NCBI RefSeq assembly: GCF_036017915.1
Contig: NZ_CP107929.1
Span: 3,352,001 to 3,416,000, forward strand
Source of the DNA: Micromonospora sp. NBC_00421
GTDB lineage: Bacteria > Actinomycetota > Actinomycetes > Mycobacteriales > Micromonosporaceae
Direction: 5' to 3'
Length of the DNA: 64,000 bases
Under the pieces are notes generated by a model. The model had not been told where the DNA came from and made no database searches. It saw only the letters and a program-made list of their open reading frames with translations. Every line of letters begins with the position of its first letter. Within the stretch, counting starts at the first letter, position 1. Positions 21,637 through 29,504 of the stretch are shown here, piece by piece. A program made the position numbers and the translations under genes.

Positions 21637-22581
21637 TCATGCCTGCTCCGCCCACCGGAACGGCGGGACCGCCCCGGTGCTGAGCACCGTCCAGGATGCC
21701 GCCAGGGCCAGGTCGTCCGTGGTGACGGCGTCGGCCTCCCGGGCCAGCACCAGGCCCTGCCTGTCGAGTTCCCTGGCCATCTCGACCTGGTGGTCGTCGA
21801 CGTGTTCGCCGTGCCGCGCCCGGCGCGGCACGTAGACGGCCCGCTGCCCGGCCCGCATCGCGGCCAGCGCGGAACCCACCCCGGCGTGGGTGACGATCAC
21901 GTCGGCCTCCCGCATGGCCTGCTGCATCTCCCCGTGCGGCACCTGCCGGCGGGCCCCGGCCGGCATCCGCGGAATCACCGTCGACCCGACCTGCCAGAGC
22001 ACCTCCGCCTCGGGGGGCACCACGTCGACAAGTCGTTGCAGCAGGCGCGGAAAGCCGAAGCGGTCCTGGGTGCCGAGGGTCACCACGACCCGGGAGACCG
22101 GGCGTGGGGCGGTGGGCGCGGGCAGGTAACCGTCGAAGATGGAGCCACCGTAGCGCCATCGGCCGTCCGCCCAACCCGGGTACTGGGTGTAGAGCCGGGT
22201 CCGGGGCACCCGGGCGACCAACCGACCGGTAAGCGACGGCCCCTCGGTCCGGGTGGCACTCTCGATGTAGCGGCAGTCCAGGCCGTGCCGGGCGGCGGGC
22301 AGGAAGAACGACATGGCGACACTGGCGCCGGTGCTGATCACCCGCCGGAACCGTCCGCCGCAGAGCACCCGGCGGGCGGCCAGCAGGTCGCGCAGCGCGC
22401 CCACCGGGTCCCGGGTGGCCGCCGGCGGCACGTGGATGACCTCGTGGCCGTCGAGCAGCGAGCGACTCTGCGGGGAGTCGAACGTCGCCCAGACGCAGTC
22501 GTCCTGCACCCCGAGCCGGGGCAGCAGGTCGTGCAGCTCGGCGAGGTGCCCACCGGTGGAGGCGACGAGGAGGGTGGTCAC
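21637..22581 (-). CDS. Fused Alg14/Alg13-type (PssD-PssE) glycosyltransferase
   Basis: The 314-residue protein joins two halves that are often separate genes. The N-terminal half (about 1-155) is Alg14/PssD-like: LLVASTGGHLAELHDLLPRL, VISTGASVAMSFFLPAARHG and YTQYPGW. The C-terminal half is Alg13/PssE-like (GT28 C domain): VVVTLGTQDRFGFPRLLQRL, EADVIVTHAGVGSALAAMRA and ending with RHGEHVDDHQ, the UDP-sugar site. Homologues add the second sugar (GlcA or GlcNAc) to lipid-linked exopolysaccharide precursors. GTG 22581 is the start. Confidence 0.85.
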   Translation of the reverse strand: MTTLLVASTGGHLAELHDLLPRLGVQDDCVWATFDSPQSRSLLDGHEVIHVPPAATRDPVGALRDLLAARRVLCGGRFRRVISTGASVAMSFFLPAARHGLDCRYIESATRTEGPSLTGRLVARVPRTRLYTQYPGWADGRWRYGGSIFDGYLPAPTAPRPVSRVVVTLGTQDRFGFPRLLQRLVDVVPPEAEVLWQVGSTVIPRMPAGARRQVPHGEMQQAMREADVIVTHAGVGSALAAMRAGQRAVYVPRRARHGEHVDDHQVEMARELDRQGLVLAREADAVTTDDLALAASWTVLSTGAVPPFRWAEQA

Positions 22582-22672
22582 GTCGGTGGCCCAACTTCCT
22601 TTCGAGGAGCAGCGGGGGCCGGGTCCGGACCGGCGCGGGGACGGGTCGCGCCGACCGGACGGGGTTATGAGG

Positions 22673-23503
22673 TCAGGTGCCGGTCAGCACCCGGTCGTCG
22701 GGGGCGGCGACCGGGTCGGCCGGTGACCGGACCCGACCGTCGGCGACCATGACGGCGAGCACCATCACGCCGGTCAGCAGGGTGCCGAAGAACCAGCCGC
22801 CGAAGACGTCGGTGAGCCAGTGCTTCTCGGCGTAGACGCGGGTGTAACCCTCGACCGAGACCAGCACCGCCAGCGCGGTCACCAGGCCGATCAGCACCCG
22901 GCGCGGGATCCGCCAGGTCAGCGCGGCCAGCACCAGGATGGTGCCGAAGGTCATCAGCACCCGGGCGCAGCCGCCGGAGGGGTAGGTGCCCAGGTCGGTC
23001 GGCGGGTGACCACGGTCGACCACCTTCGCGAGGATCGCCTGGGTGTACTGCTCGACGACGAACTGCAGCGGCATCGCCACCAGCGGGATCCACACGCGGC
23101 GGCGACGCCAGGCGATGGCGAAGAAGATCGCGGCCAGCACGGTCACCCACTTGAGCGGGTAGCGGTCGCCGATCGCGGTGATGAAGGAGTTGACGTCCGC
23201 CCAGGTGTCGACCCGGCGGGCGTGCACGTAGTCGAAGACCGGTCGGTCGACGTGGGGTTCGAGCCGGGCGATCGCCTCGCCGAGCGGCCAGCAGACGGCG
23301 ACGATCGCCGCCGAGCCGGCCAGCAGGACCACCACTGCCGCGCCGACCCGGCCGAACGCGGCGGTCAGCCCGGCGAGGGCGACCCGCACCCGTTGCGCCG
23401 TCCGACCGGTGTCGACGGCTGACGCCCACCGGGCCGCCAGCAGCGGAACGGTCACCAGGGGCACCAGCACGGACAGCACGGCGAGTGCGTAGACGAGGGT
23501 CAC
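22673..23503 (-). CDS. PAP2-superfamily membrane phosphatase-like protein
   Basis: The 276-residue protein has about six spans and the three PAP2 motif regions: KVVDRGHPP for motif 1, YPSGGCARV for motif 2 and TRVYAEKHWLTDVFGG for motif 3. The motif 3 His and Asp are present, but the motif 2 histidine (normally PSGH) is Gly here, which may alter or abolish activity. Normal family members dephosphorylate undecaprenyl or other lipid pyrophosphates; a carrier-recycling role would fit the neighbourhood. GTG 23503 is the start. Confidence 0.75.
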   Translation of the reverse strand: MTLVYALAVLSVLVPLVTVPLLAARWASAVDTGRTAQRVRVALAGLTAAFGRVGAAVVVLLAGSAAIVAVCWPLGEAIARLEPHVDRPVFDYVHARRVDTWADVNSFITAIGDRYPLKWVTVLAAIFFAIAWRRRRVWIPLVAMPLQFVVEQYTQAILAKVVDRGHPPTDLGTYPSGGCARVLMTFGTILVLAALTWRIPRRVLIGLVTALAVLVSVEGYTRVYAEKHWLTDVFGGWFFGTLLTGVMVLAVMVADGRVRSPADPVAAPDDRVLTGT

Positions 23504-23818
23504 CGTCGGTCACCGCCGCCCGGTTCTTCGGTGACCAGGGCGCAGCCCACCCCGGGAGTGGTGACGCGTGACGATCCCATCGTGCTCCCTGATTGTGCCG
23601 GCCGGTCGGCCGGACCTCCCCACACCCGCGCGCCCCGGACGAGGTCCCCACACCGTCCCGGGCCGACCACGCCGTCGCCGGCCAGTGGTGATCGAGTGGG
23701 GTCACCCTAGTGGAACGTGAGGCGGGTTCGGTAGCGGCGGTGACGGCAGTGTGGCGTTTCGTCGTTTTTCCCGTCGCGAGTCCGACAGTTGTTCCCAGCC
23801 AGCGGGAGGAGTCGCCGG
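23504..23818. other. Intergenic stretch without a recognised feature
   Basis: These 315 bases separate the APH-like gene from the PAP2-like gene on the same strand. Composition dips around 23750-23790 (TTTCGTCGTTTTTCCCGTCG), suggesting regulatory DNA for the PAP2-like gene, but I find no clear promoter hexamers, hairpin or plausible reading frame. Confidence 0.5.
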
Positions 23819-25054
23819 TCAGGGGCGGGGTGAGCCCAGCCGGTCGGCGAGCGTGTGCAACAGGGCGGGGTGCAGTTTCGCACTCCAGCCACCCCCACCG
23901 GCCGCGAGTTCCGCCGTACGCAACCACAGCTCGACGAGGTAGGCGTCGGCGACGAAGCGCCGCCGGGCCGGGTCCAGACCGAATGCCGCGCCGTGCCGGT
24001 CCAGCAGCTCGACCATGTCCGCGGTCGCGCCGGCCACGTCCCGGCCGCGCAGCGACAACGCGCACTGGAAGCCCTGGTGGGCCAGGTCGAACCCGAGCGG
24101 CCGGTGGGCACCGCTGTTCTCCCAGTCCCAGACGACCAGCCGGTCCCGGTGACGGCCGAGGTTCCACGGCACCCAGTCGCCGTGCCAGTGGCCGTACTCC
24201 ACCTGCCGGTCGCCGTCGCGCGCGGCGAGGGCGGCCACCGCCGCGACCACCGGACCGCCGGCGGTGGCCGCCCGCGCGGTCAGCCCGGTCAGGAACGGCG
24301 AACCACGCAACGGTCGGGGTGCCGCCGCCGGGCCACCGCGCCGGGCCACCGCGAGCATCGCGGCCACCTCCGGACGCAACGGACGGCGCGGCCGGCGCAC
24401 CCGGGCCGGCATCGGTTCGACGAGGGTCACCGCCAGGTCCCCCCAACCCACCTCCCGCAGCAGCCGGGGCACGTCCGGGAAGTCACCGCCGTCACGGGGC
24501 AGCTCCCGCAGCGCGGCGGCCTCCGCGCGGACCATCGCCCGGGTCGCCTCGTTCCACCCGATCTTCGCGTACGCCCGCGCGACGCCCCGGTCGTCGAAGA
24601 GCTGCAACGTCGGCTTGTGGTGCGGGTCGGGCGGGCGGATCCCGATCGCGGCGTGCAGCGTCCGGCCCATCAGCCGACCGAGGTGCCCGGCGAGCAGCAG
24701 CTCGGCCGGATCGGCGTCGGTCGGCACCGCCACGGTCAGCACCGGCATCCCGGCCAGCCCGGTCAGCCCGAGGCCGGCCAGCACGCCGACCGCCAGCCGG
24801 TTGGCCCGCACCCGGGGCGGTCGCAGCGCGTTGTAGGCCAGTGTCGATGCCGCGCCGATCCGGCGGGAGGCCAGCGGGAGCAGGAACCTGGCCCGCTCGA
24901 CCGAGGGCACCACGGCGTACCGGACGGCCGGGCGGTGGGTGGCGGGCACCGGGTCGGTCGAGACGTCGAGCCGGAGCCGGGGGTCACCGAAGATGGCCCG
25001 GGTCACCCAGCCCAGGCCGTCCTGCCTGTTCCGTGGGTCCGTCGCCACCGTCAT
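23819..25054 (-). CDS. Aminoglycoside-phosphotransferase-fold kinase of unknown substrate
   Basis: The 411-residue protein carries the catalytic loop of the APH/choline-kinase fold, GHWHGDWVPWNLG (His-Gly-Asp with Asn five residues on), followed by the metal-binding VVWDWENSG (DFG equivalent). The N-terminal lobe is atypical, with no textbook nucleotide loop, though AYAKIGWNEATRAMVRAEAA could hold the lysine and glutamate. Clustered with glycan genes, it may phosphorylate a sugar or lipid headgroup; antibiotic resistance is not supported. ATG 25054 is the start. Confidence 0.7.
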   Translation of the reverse strand: MTVATDPRNRQDGLGWVTRAIFGDPRLRLDVSTDPVPATHRPAVRYAVVPSVERARFLLPLASRRIGAASTLAYNALRPPRVRANRLAVGVLAGLGLTGLAGMPVLTVAVPTDADPAELLLAGHLGRLMGRTLHAAIGIRPPDPHHKPTLQLFDDRGVARAYAKIGWNEATRAMVRAEAAALRELPRDGGDFPDVPRLLREVGWGDLAVTLVEPMPARVRRPRRPLRPEVAAMLAVARRGGPAAAPRPLRGSPFLTGLTARAATAGGPVVAAVAALAARDGDRQVEYGHWHGDWVPWNLGRHRDRLVVWDWENSGAHRPLGFDLAHQGFQCALSLRGRDVAGATADMVELLDRHGAAFGLDPARRRFVADAYLVELWLRTAELAAGGGGWSAKLHPALLHTLADRLGSPRP

Positions 25055-25165
25055 GCCCCCTGTCCCGCCCGACCGCCTTGCCCTGGCGGACACGATAGGG
25101 GCAGTGGACGAGCAGCCGCCCGGCGGGCCGGAGCCCACCGGGCGGCGTACGGTGCCGGGTCCGGC

Positions 25166-26680
25166 TCAGCGTTGCCAGACGCGTACGTAGTCGACCCGGA
25201 AGTCGGCCGGGAACCGGGTGGCCGCGTCGGGATCGCCCAACCAGCCGCCGACCTGGAAGTTCAGTCGCAGGTTGAACGGCTTGGTGAAGGCCTGGTCGAA
25301 CCACGGGGTGGTGCTGCGGTCCCGTTGCCAGACCTGCCGGCCGTCGATGTACCAACGGATCACCCCGGGCTCCCACTCGGTGGTGTACGTGTGGAAGCCG
25401 TCGCCCGGGTGGCCGGCCGGGAAGTCCCAGCGCTGATCCTGCTTGACCGGCGTGTAGTCGTAGAAGATCGCCTGGGTGGCGGCCCCGTAGTAGGACCCGC
25501 CGCCGGGCAGCTCCACCACGTCGATCTCGCCCTTGCCACCGTCGTCCGGGCGCAGCCAGAACGCCGGCCAGAGGCCCTTGGAGTCGGCCGGCCCGTTGGG
25601 GGACTTCGCCCGCATCTCGAAGCGGCCGTACGTGAACGACGCCTTGCCGATGGTGTCCAGGTAGCTCTGGGTGTACTGCCGGGTCTGCGAGCTGCACACC
25701 GCGGTCTCCCGCTGGGCCCGCAGGGTCAGCACCCCGTCGGCGACGAAGGTGTTGTCCGGGTCGTCGACGTTGCAGCCCTTGTCGATGTCGCGGCCCTCGT
25801 TGTCGCGCAGGTTCCACCGCTTCAGGTCGACGGTGGGCCCGGTGAACTCGTCGGACCAGACCAGTCGCCAGCCGGGCACGTCCGTGCCGGGGCGGACAGT
25901 CGGCGTCGGGGTCGGCGCGGCCGTGGTCGGCGCGGGCGGACCGACCGTGCGGGTGGGCGACGGCGTCGGCGGCACCGTCCGGGTCGGCGACGGCGTCGGG
26001 GCGGCGGTGGTCGGCGGCGGCGCGGTGGTGACCGGCGGCCGGGTGGGCAGTCGTCCGCTGCGCTGGTAGGTCACCACCAGGTTGGGCCGGATCGTGGTCT
26101 TGGCGTTCTCCCGGGAGGCCCAGTAGATCCGGGTGTTCCAGCTCTCCTGGGTCAACGCCAGGGTGACCTGGCCGTTGCCCCTGACCGCACCGGAGACGTC
26201 CCACTCGTTGTAACCCTGGGTGACCCGGTCGACTGCCGCCAGCGCCGGGCCGAGGACGGGCCGCAGGTGCCACGCGCCCGTCCCGACGGCGGTGCCCTGG
26301 GCGCCGTGGGCCCGGACCCGGGAGGAGAACTGCTGCCAGGCGTACACCCGCAGTTTCGCCTTGACCTCGACGGCGTCGGCGGGCAGGCCGCGCACCTGAA
26401 ACTCCAACACGGCGTCGCGCTGGCCGACCCGGTTGCCGTCGCAGAGCTGTGGGCAGCTGGCCAGGGTGGTCTTGGCGCCGTTGTCGCCGTCCTGCGGGAC
26501 CTGGGTGACGGTCGTGTCCGCCACCGCGGAGAGCACGATCGGCGGCACCTCGGCCGCGACCAGCGGCATCATCGTGGCCACGATACCGCCGACCGCGGTG
26601 ACACTCAGGACACTGAGGACGACGGCCCTGCGTCGACCACTGATGGCCGGAAGGGCGCGGTGGATTCCGTGCCTGCTCAA
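25166..26680 (-). CDS. Secreted GH16 endo-glycanase with N-terminal beta-domain and Pro/Thr linker
   Basis: The 504-residue exported protein has three parts: a signal/anchor (about 19-43), a beta-rich CBM96/DNRLRE-like domain (about 44-207) with WDVSGAVRGNGQVTLAL, a Pro/Thr/Ala linker (208-267) built on PTPSPTRTV repeats, and a C-terminal GH16 domain. The catalytic motif is EIDVVE at 385-390, with nucleophile Glu385 and acid/base Glu390, the beta-bulge type found in laminarinases and related enzymes. TTG 26680 is the best start, with GGGGAG seven bases upstream. It may trim or release the glycan made by the neighbours. Confidence 0.85.
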   Translation of the reverse strand: MSRHGIHRALPAISGRRRAVVLSVLSVTAVGGIVATMMPLVAAEVPPIVLSAVADTTVTQVPQDGDNGAKTTLASCPQLCDGNRVGQRDAVLEFQVRGLPADAVEVKAKLRVYAWQQFSSRVRAHGAQGTAVGTGAWHLRPVLGPALAAVDRVTQGYNEWDVSGAVRGNGQVTLALTQESWNTRIYWASRENAKTTIRPNLVVTYQRSGRLPTRPPVTTAPPPTTAAPTPSPTRTVPPTPSPTRTVGPPAPTTAAPTPTPTVRPGTDVPGWRLVWSDEFTGPTVDLKRWNLRDNEGRDIDKGCNVDDPDNTFVADGVLTLRAQRETAVCSSQTRQYTQSYLDTIGKASFTYGRFEMRAKSPNGPADSKGLWPAFWLRPDDGGKGEIDVVELPGGGSYYGAATQAIFYDYTPVKQDQRWDFPAGHPGDGFHTYTTEWEPGVIRWYIDGRQVWQRDRSTTPWFDQAFTKPFNLRLNFQVGGWLGDPDAATRFPADFRVDYVRVWQR

Positions 26681-26932
26681 GGAACACTCCCCGGGTGGGC
26701 GACGATTACCGGCAGCAGCGTATCGACCACGAGTGGATGTGGCAGGCGTGAAAGCGACGCGACAACCCGACTTAACCAAAGAATAAGGGAACAGGTGTTG
26801 CTTTTCGACGGTCCGACAGGCGATTGCCGGCTTCCCGAGGTTACGCCTGATTGACCGGAAAGTCGGCGATGCGGTTCGCTGGTCGATGATGGGCCGCCAC
26901 CGGTGGGCCGGCGGCGGGCGGCGGCCAGCGGG

Positions 26933-27742
26933 TCAGTGGCGGGCGTCGACGAGCGCCGCGCGCATCGCCTCGACAGGTGCCGTCACCCCGGTGAACTGGG
27001 TGAACTGGCCGACGGCCTGGGCCAGCAGCAGATCCAGCCCGGAGACCACCCGCAGACCGGCGGCCAGCGCCGAGGCGGCCAGCGGCGTCGGCCACGGGTC
27101 GTACAACGCGTCGAAGAGCACTGTGGACGGTCGCCACTCGACCCCGGCCGCCAACGGGTCGGCGACCCCCTTCGGCACGGTGGAGACGACCAGGTCGGCG
27201 CGGGTGTACGCGGCGGCGTCGGACCAGGCCACCGCGACCAGCTCCACCCCGACGGCGGCAGCCACCGGCCGCAACAGCGCCACCGCCGACGGGCGGCGGG
27301 CCACCACGGTCACCGTGGTCGCGCCGAGCTGGGCGGCGGCGGCCAGGGCGGCGCGGGCGGTACCCCCGGCACCGAGCACGGTGGCGGCGGCCCCGGGCCG
27401 CACCCCGGCCGAGGTCAGTACGGTCACCATGCCGGTGACGTCGGTGTTGTCGGCGTACCAGGACCCGTCGGGACGGCGTACCAGCGTGTTGGCCGCGCCG
27501 ACGGCGGTGGCGACCGGCGACGCCCGGTCGGCCACCGCGAGCGCCGCCTCCTTGCCCGGCATGGTCACCGACAGCCCGGCCCACTCCGGGCCCAGGCCGG
27601 CGACCAGGGCCGGCAGCTCCTGCGCACCGCACTCGATCCGGGTGTACGACCAGCCGTCGAGCCCGGCGGCGGCGTAACCCGCGTTGTGGATCACCGGGGA
27701 GAGCGAGTGCGCGATCGGCCGGCCCAGCACCGCCGCCTTCAC
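26933..27742 (-). CDS. aroE: Shikimate dehydrogenase
   Basis: AroE reduces 3-dehydroshikimate with NADPH. The 269-residue protein has the substrate site GRPIAHSLSPVIHNAGYAAAG, the catalytic-lysine region SVTMPGKEAAL, the NTDVTGM segment and the cofactor loop VLGAGGTARAALAAA with VVARRP. The GTG start (27742) overlaps the mltG stop as GTGA. Downstream, towards aroC, the polysaccharide block intervenes. Confidence 0.95.
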   Translation of the reverse strand: MKAAVLGRPIAHSLSPVIHNAGYAAAGLDGWSYTRIECGAQELPALVAGLGPEWAGLSVTMPGKEAALAVADRASPVATAVGAANTLVRRPDGSWYADNTDVTGMVTVLTSAGVRPGAAATVLGAGGTARAALAAAAQLGATTVTVVARRPSAVALLRPVAAAVGVELVAVAWSDAAAYTRADLVVSTVPKGVADPLAAGVEWRPSTVLFDALYDPWPTPLAASALAAGLRVVSGLDLLLAQAVGQFTQFTGVTAPVEAMRAALVDARH

Positions 27743-28974
27743 CGGCAGTTCTCTCCGCTCAGCACGCCGTTGGTGCACATCTGGCGTTGCAGACCACGGA
27801 AGTCGGCATCGGTGGTGCCGTAGCCCATGGTGCCCTTCTTGTCGACGGTCATGAAGTAGACCCAGGTGCCGTTGGGCGGGCTCATCGCCCCCTTGAGGGC
27901 GTCCTCGCCGGGGTTGCTGATCGGGGTGATGGTCAGCCCGTCCGCGCCGTGCGTTCGGTACGGGTTCTTCGGGTCGGTCAGCTCGGACTGCTTGAGGATG
28001 TCGGAATCCTTCGGATTCTTGCCCTGCAACCGCAGCCAGTAGTTGATCGCGCTGTCGATCTCCAGGCACTTGCAGTGGTAGCGGTCGGTGTAGACCCGGT
28101 TGTAGATCACCCGGGCCACCTTCGGCATGTCCACGTGGTTGACCGACTCCGCCTGCGCGATCGAGGCCGTGATCAGCGCCTCGTAGGGTGAGATGCCCCG
28201 CTCGGCCTCCACCGTCTCGACGAACTTCATCTCGCCGGTGACCTCGAGGAACTTGGTGACCATCAGCGACAGGATCTGCGGGGCGGTCGCCTTCGGCGGC
28301 AGTTCGTAGGTGGCCGGGTAGAGGAAGCCCTCCAGGCTCCGCGGCCCCTTCTTGCCGTCCTTGCGGTTGAACCAGAACTCCGGCACGCCCAGCTTGACCG
28401 GGTCCTTCGCCGCGGCCTTGAACTCGGCGACCGGAATCTTGGTCTCCTTGGCCAGCAGGTCGTAGATCGCCAGGGTGATCATGCCCTCCGGGATGGTGAC
28501 CCCGTTGACCACTCGGCTCTTCGGGTCCAGCAGCAGGGTGAGCGCGTCGGAGGCGCGCATCTCCTTCTTGACCTTGTACCGGCCGACCTGGATGTTCTTG
28601 CTGCGCGCGTTGTCGTCGGCGGCCTCGACGAAGGCCTTGGTGCTCTTGACCACACCGGCGTCGTAGAGGGAGTTGCCGATGTCGGTTGCCGTGTCGCCGC
28701 TCTTGACGTCGACAAGCGCCTCACCGGTGCCGGGACCGTCGAAGTCCGGGGTGATGAAGTGGTTACGGATCCGGTCGAAGCCGTAGAAGGCGCCACCGCC
28801 GATGCCGCCCAGCAGCACCAGGGCCATGAACAAGGCGAAGATGGTCTTACCGGGCCCGCCGCCCGACTTGCCGCCACCGGACGTGCCGTTGCGCCGGTTG
28901 ACGAAGCCGCGCCGGTGCCGGCCCTTCTCCCCCCTCTCCTGCTCGTCGAACCCGAGGTCCAGATCGTCGATCAT
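27739..28974 (-). CDS. mltG: Endolytic murein transglycosylase MltG (YceG)
   Basis: MltG cleaves nascent peptidoglycan strands and helps end their growth. The 411-residue protein has a polar cytoplasmic N-terminus (about 1-40), one membrane span (about 43-66), a LysM-like region around VKSGDTATDIGNSLYDAGVV, then the YceG domain with LEGFLYPATYELP, the catalytic Glu in ITASIAQAESVN and NPYRTHGADGLTITPISNPG. ATGA overlap with ruvX and GTGA overlap with aroE put it in one operon. Confidence 0.94.
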   Translation of the reverse strand: MIDDLDLGFDEQERGEKGRHRRGFVNRRNGTSGGGKSGGGPGKTIFALFMALVLLGGIGGGAFYGFDRIRNHFITPDFDGPGTGEALVDVKSGDTATDIGNSLYDAGVVKSTKAFVEAADDNARSKNIQVGRYKVKKEMRASDALTLLLDPKSRVVNGVTIPEGMITLAIYDLLAKETKIPVAEFKAAAKDPVKLGVPEFWFNRKDGKKGPRSLEGFLYPATYELPPKATAPQILSLMVTKFLEVTGEMKFVETVEAERGISPYEALITASIAQAESVNHVDMPKVARVIYNRVYTDRYHCKCLEIDSAINYWLRLQGKNPKDSDILKQSELTDPKNPYRTHGADGLTITPISNPGEDALKGAMSPPNGTWVYFMTVDKKGTMGYGTTDADFRGLQRQMCTNGVLSGENCR

Positions 28975-29432
28975 TCCGTCCGCCTCCGCTGCGCTTCCAG
29001 CCAGCTCTGCAGGATCTCGACCGCGGCGGCCTGATCCACCACCGCGCGTTGGCGCTTTCCCCGGACGCCCCGCTCGGCAAGCCTACGAGACGCGACGACA
29101 GTTGACATCCTCTCGTCGGTGAGCGTCACCGGAACCGGCGCTATCACCTCGGTCAACCGGCTCACGTACGCCAACACGTGCTGGGCTGCCGGACCGTGTC
29201 GGCCGGCCAGATTGACCGGCAGACCGACGACCACCTCGACGGCCTCGTGCTCGGCGACCAGCTGCGCGAGCTGGGCGAGGTCGCCCGGCACCGCGTCCGG
29301 GCCGGTGGTCAGGTCCCGGGCCAGGGTGACCAGCGGGGTGGCCAGGATCCCGTGCGGATCGGACCGGGCCACCCCCACCCGGACCTGACCGACGTCGACG
29401 CCCAACCGCACCCCACGGGACGATTCACTCAC
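28971..29432 (-). CDS. ruvX: Holliday junction resolvase-like RNase YqgF/RuvX
   Basis: RuvX is an RNase H-fold nuclease, in other bacteria involved in 16S rRNA maturation. The 153-residue protein has the catalytic N-terminal VRLGVDVGQVRVGVARSDPH, the VVGLPVNLAGRHG segment, TLTDERMSTVVASRRL and the closing VDQAAAVEILQSWLE with its Asp. GTG 29432 is the start. It is separated from alaS by a strong terminator, so ruvX-mltG-aroE may have its own promoter. Confidence 0.94.
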   Translation of the reverse strand: MSESSRGVRLGVDVGQVRVGVARSDPHGILATPLVTLARDLTTGPDAVPGDLAQLAQLVAEHEAVEVVVGLPVNLAGRHGPAAQHVLAYVSRLTEVIAPVPVTLTDERMSTVVASRRLAERGVRGKRQRAVVDQAAAVEILQSWLEAQRRRTE

Positions 29433-29455
29433 TGTGGGTCACTCTCTCCGATGGC

Positions 29456-29491
29456 GAGCCAGGGCGGACCCGAGCGGGTCCGCCCTGGCTC
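29456..29491 (-). terminator. Terminator after alaS
   Basis: A perfect 16-bp stem (29456-29471 with 29476-29491) closes on the loop GAGC, 14 bases past the alaS stop. Confidence 0.88.
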
Positions 29492-29504
29492 GTGCGCTGC
29501 CCCG

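Noticed and set aside
23819..25054. Aminoglycoside-resistance gene
   Set aside because: Only the catalytic loop matches the fold; the N-terminal lobe differs and the neighbours are glycan genes.
12461..26680. A prophage or integrative element as the source of the polysaccharide island
   Set aside because: No integrase, transposase, tRNA target or att-like direct repeats were seen at its edges.
26681..26932. A small gene between aroE and the GH16 gene
   Set aside because: The interval is AT-richer than its surroundings and has no frame with a start signal; it is more likely the GH16 promoter region.
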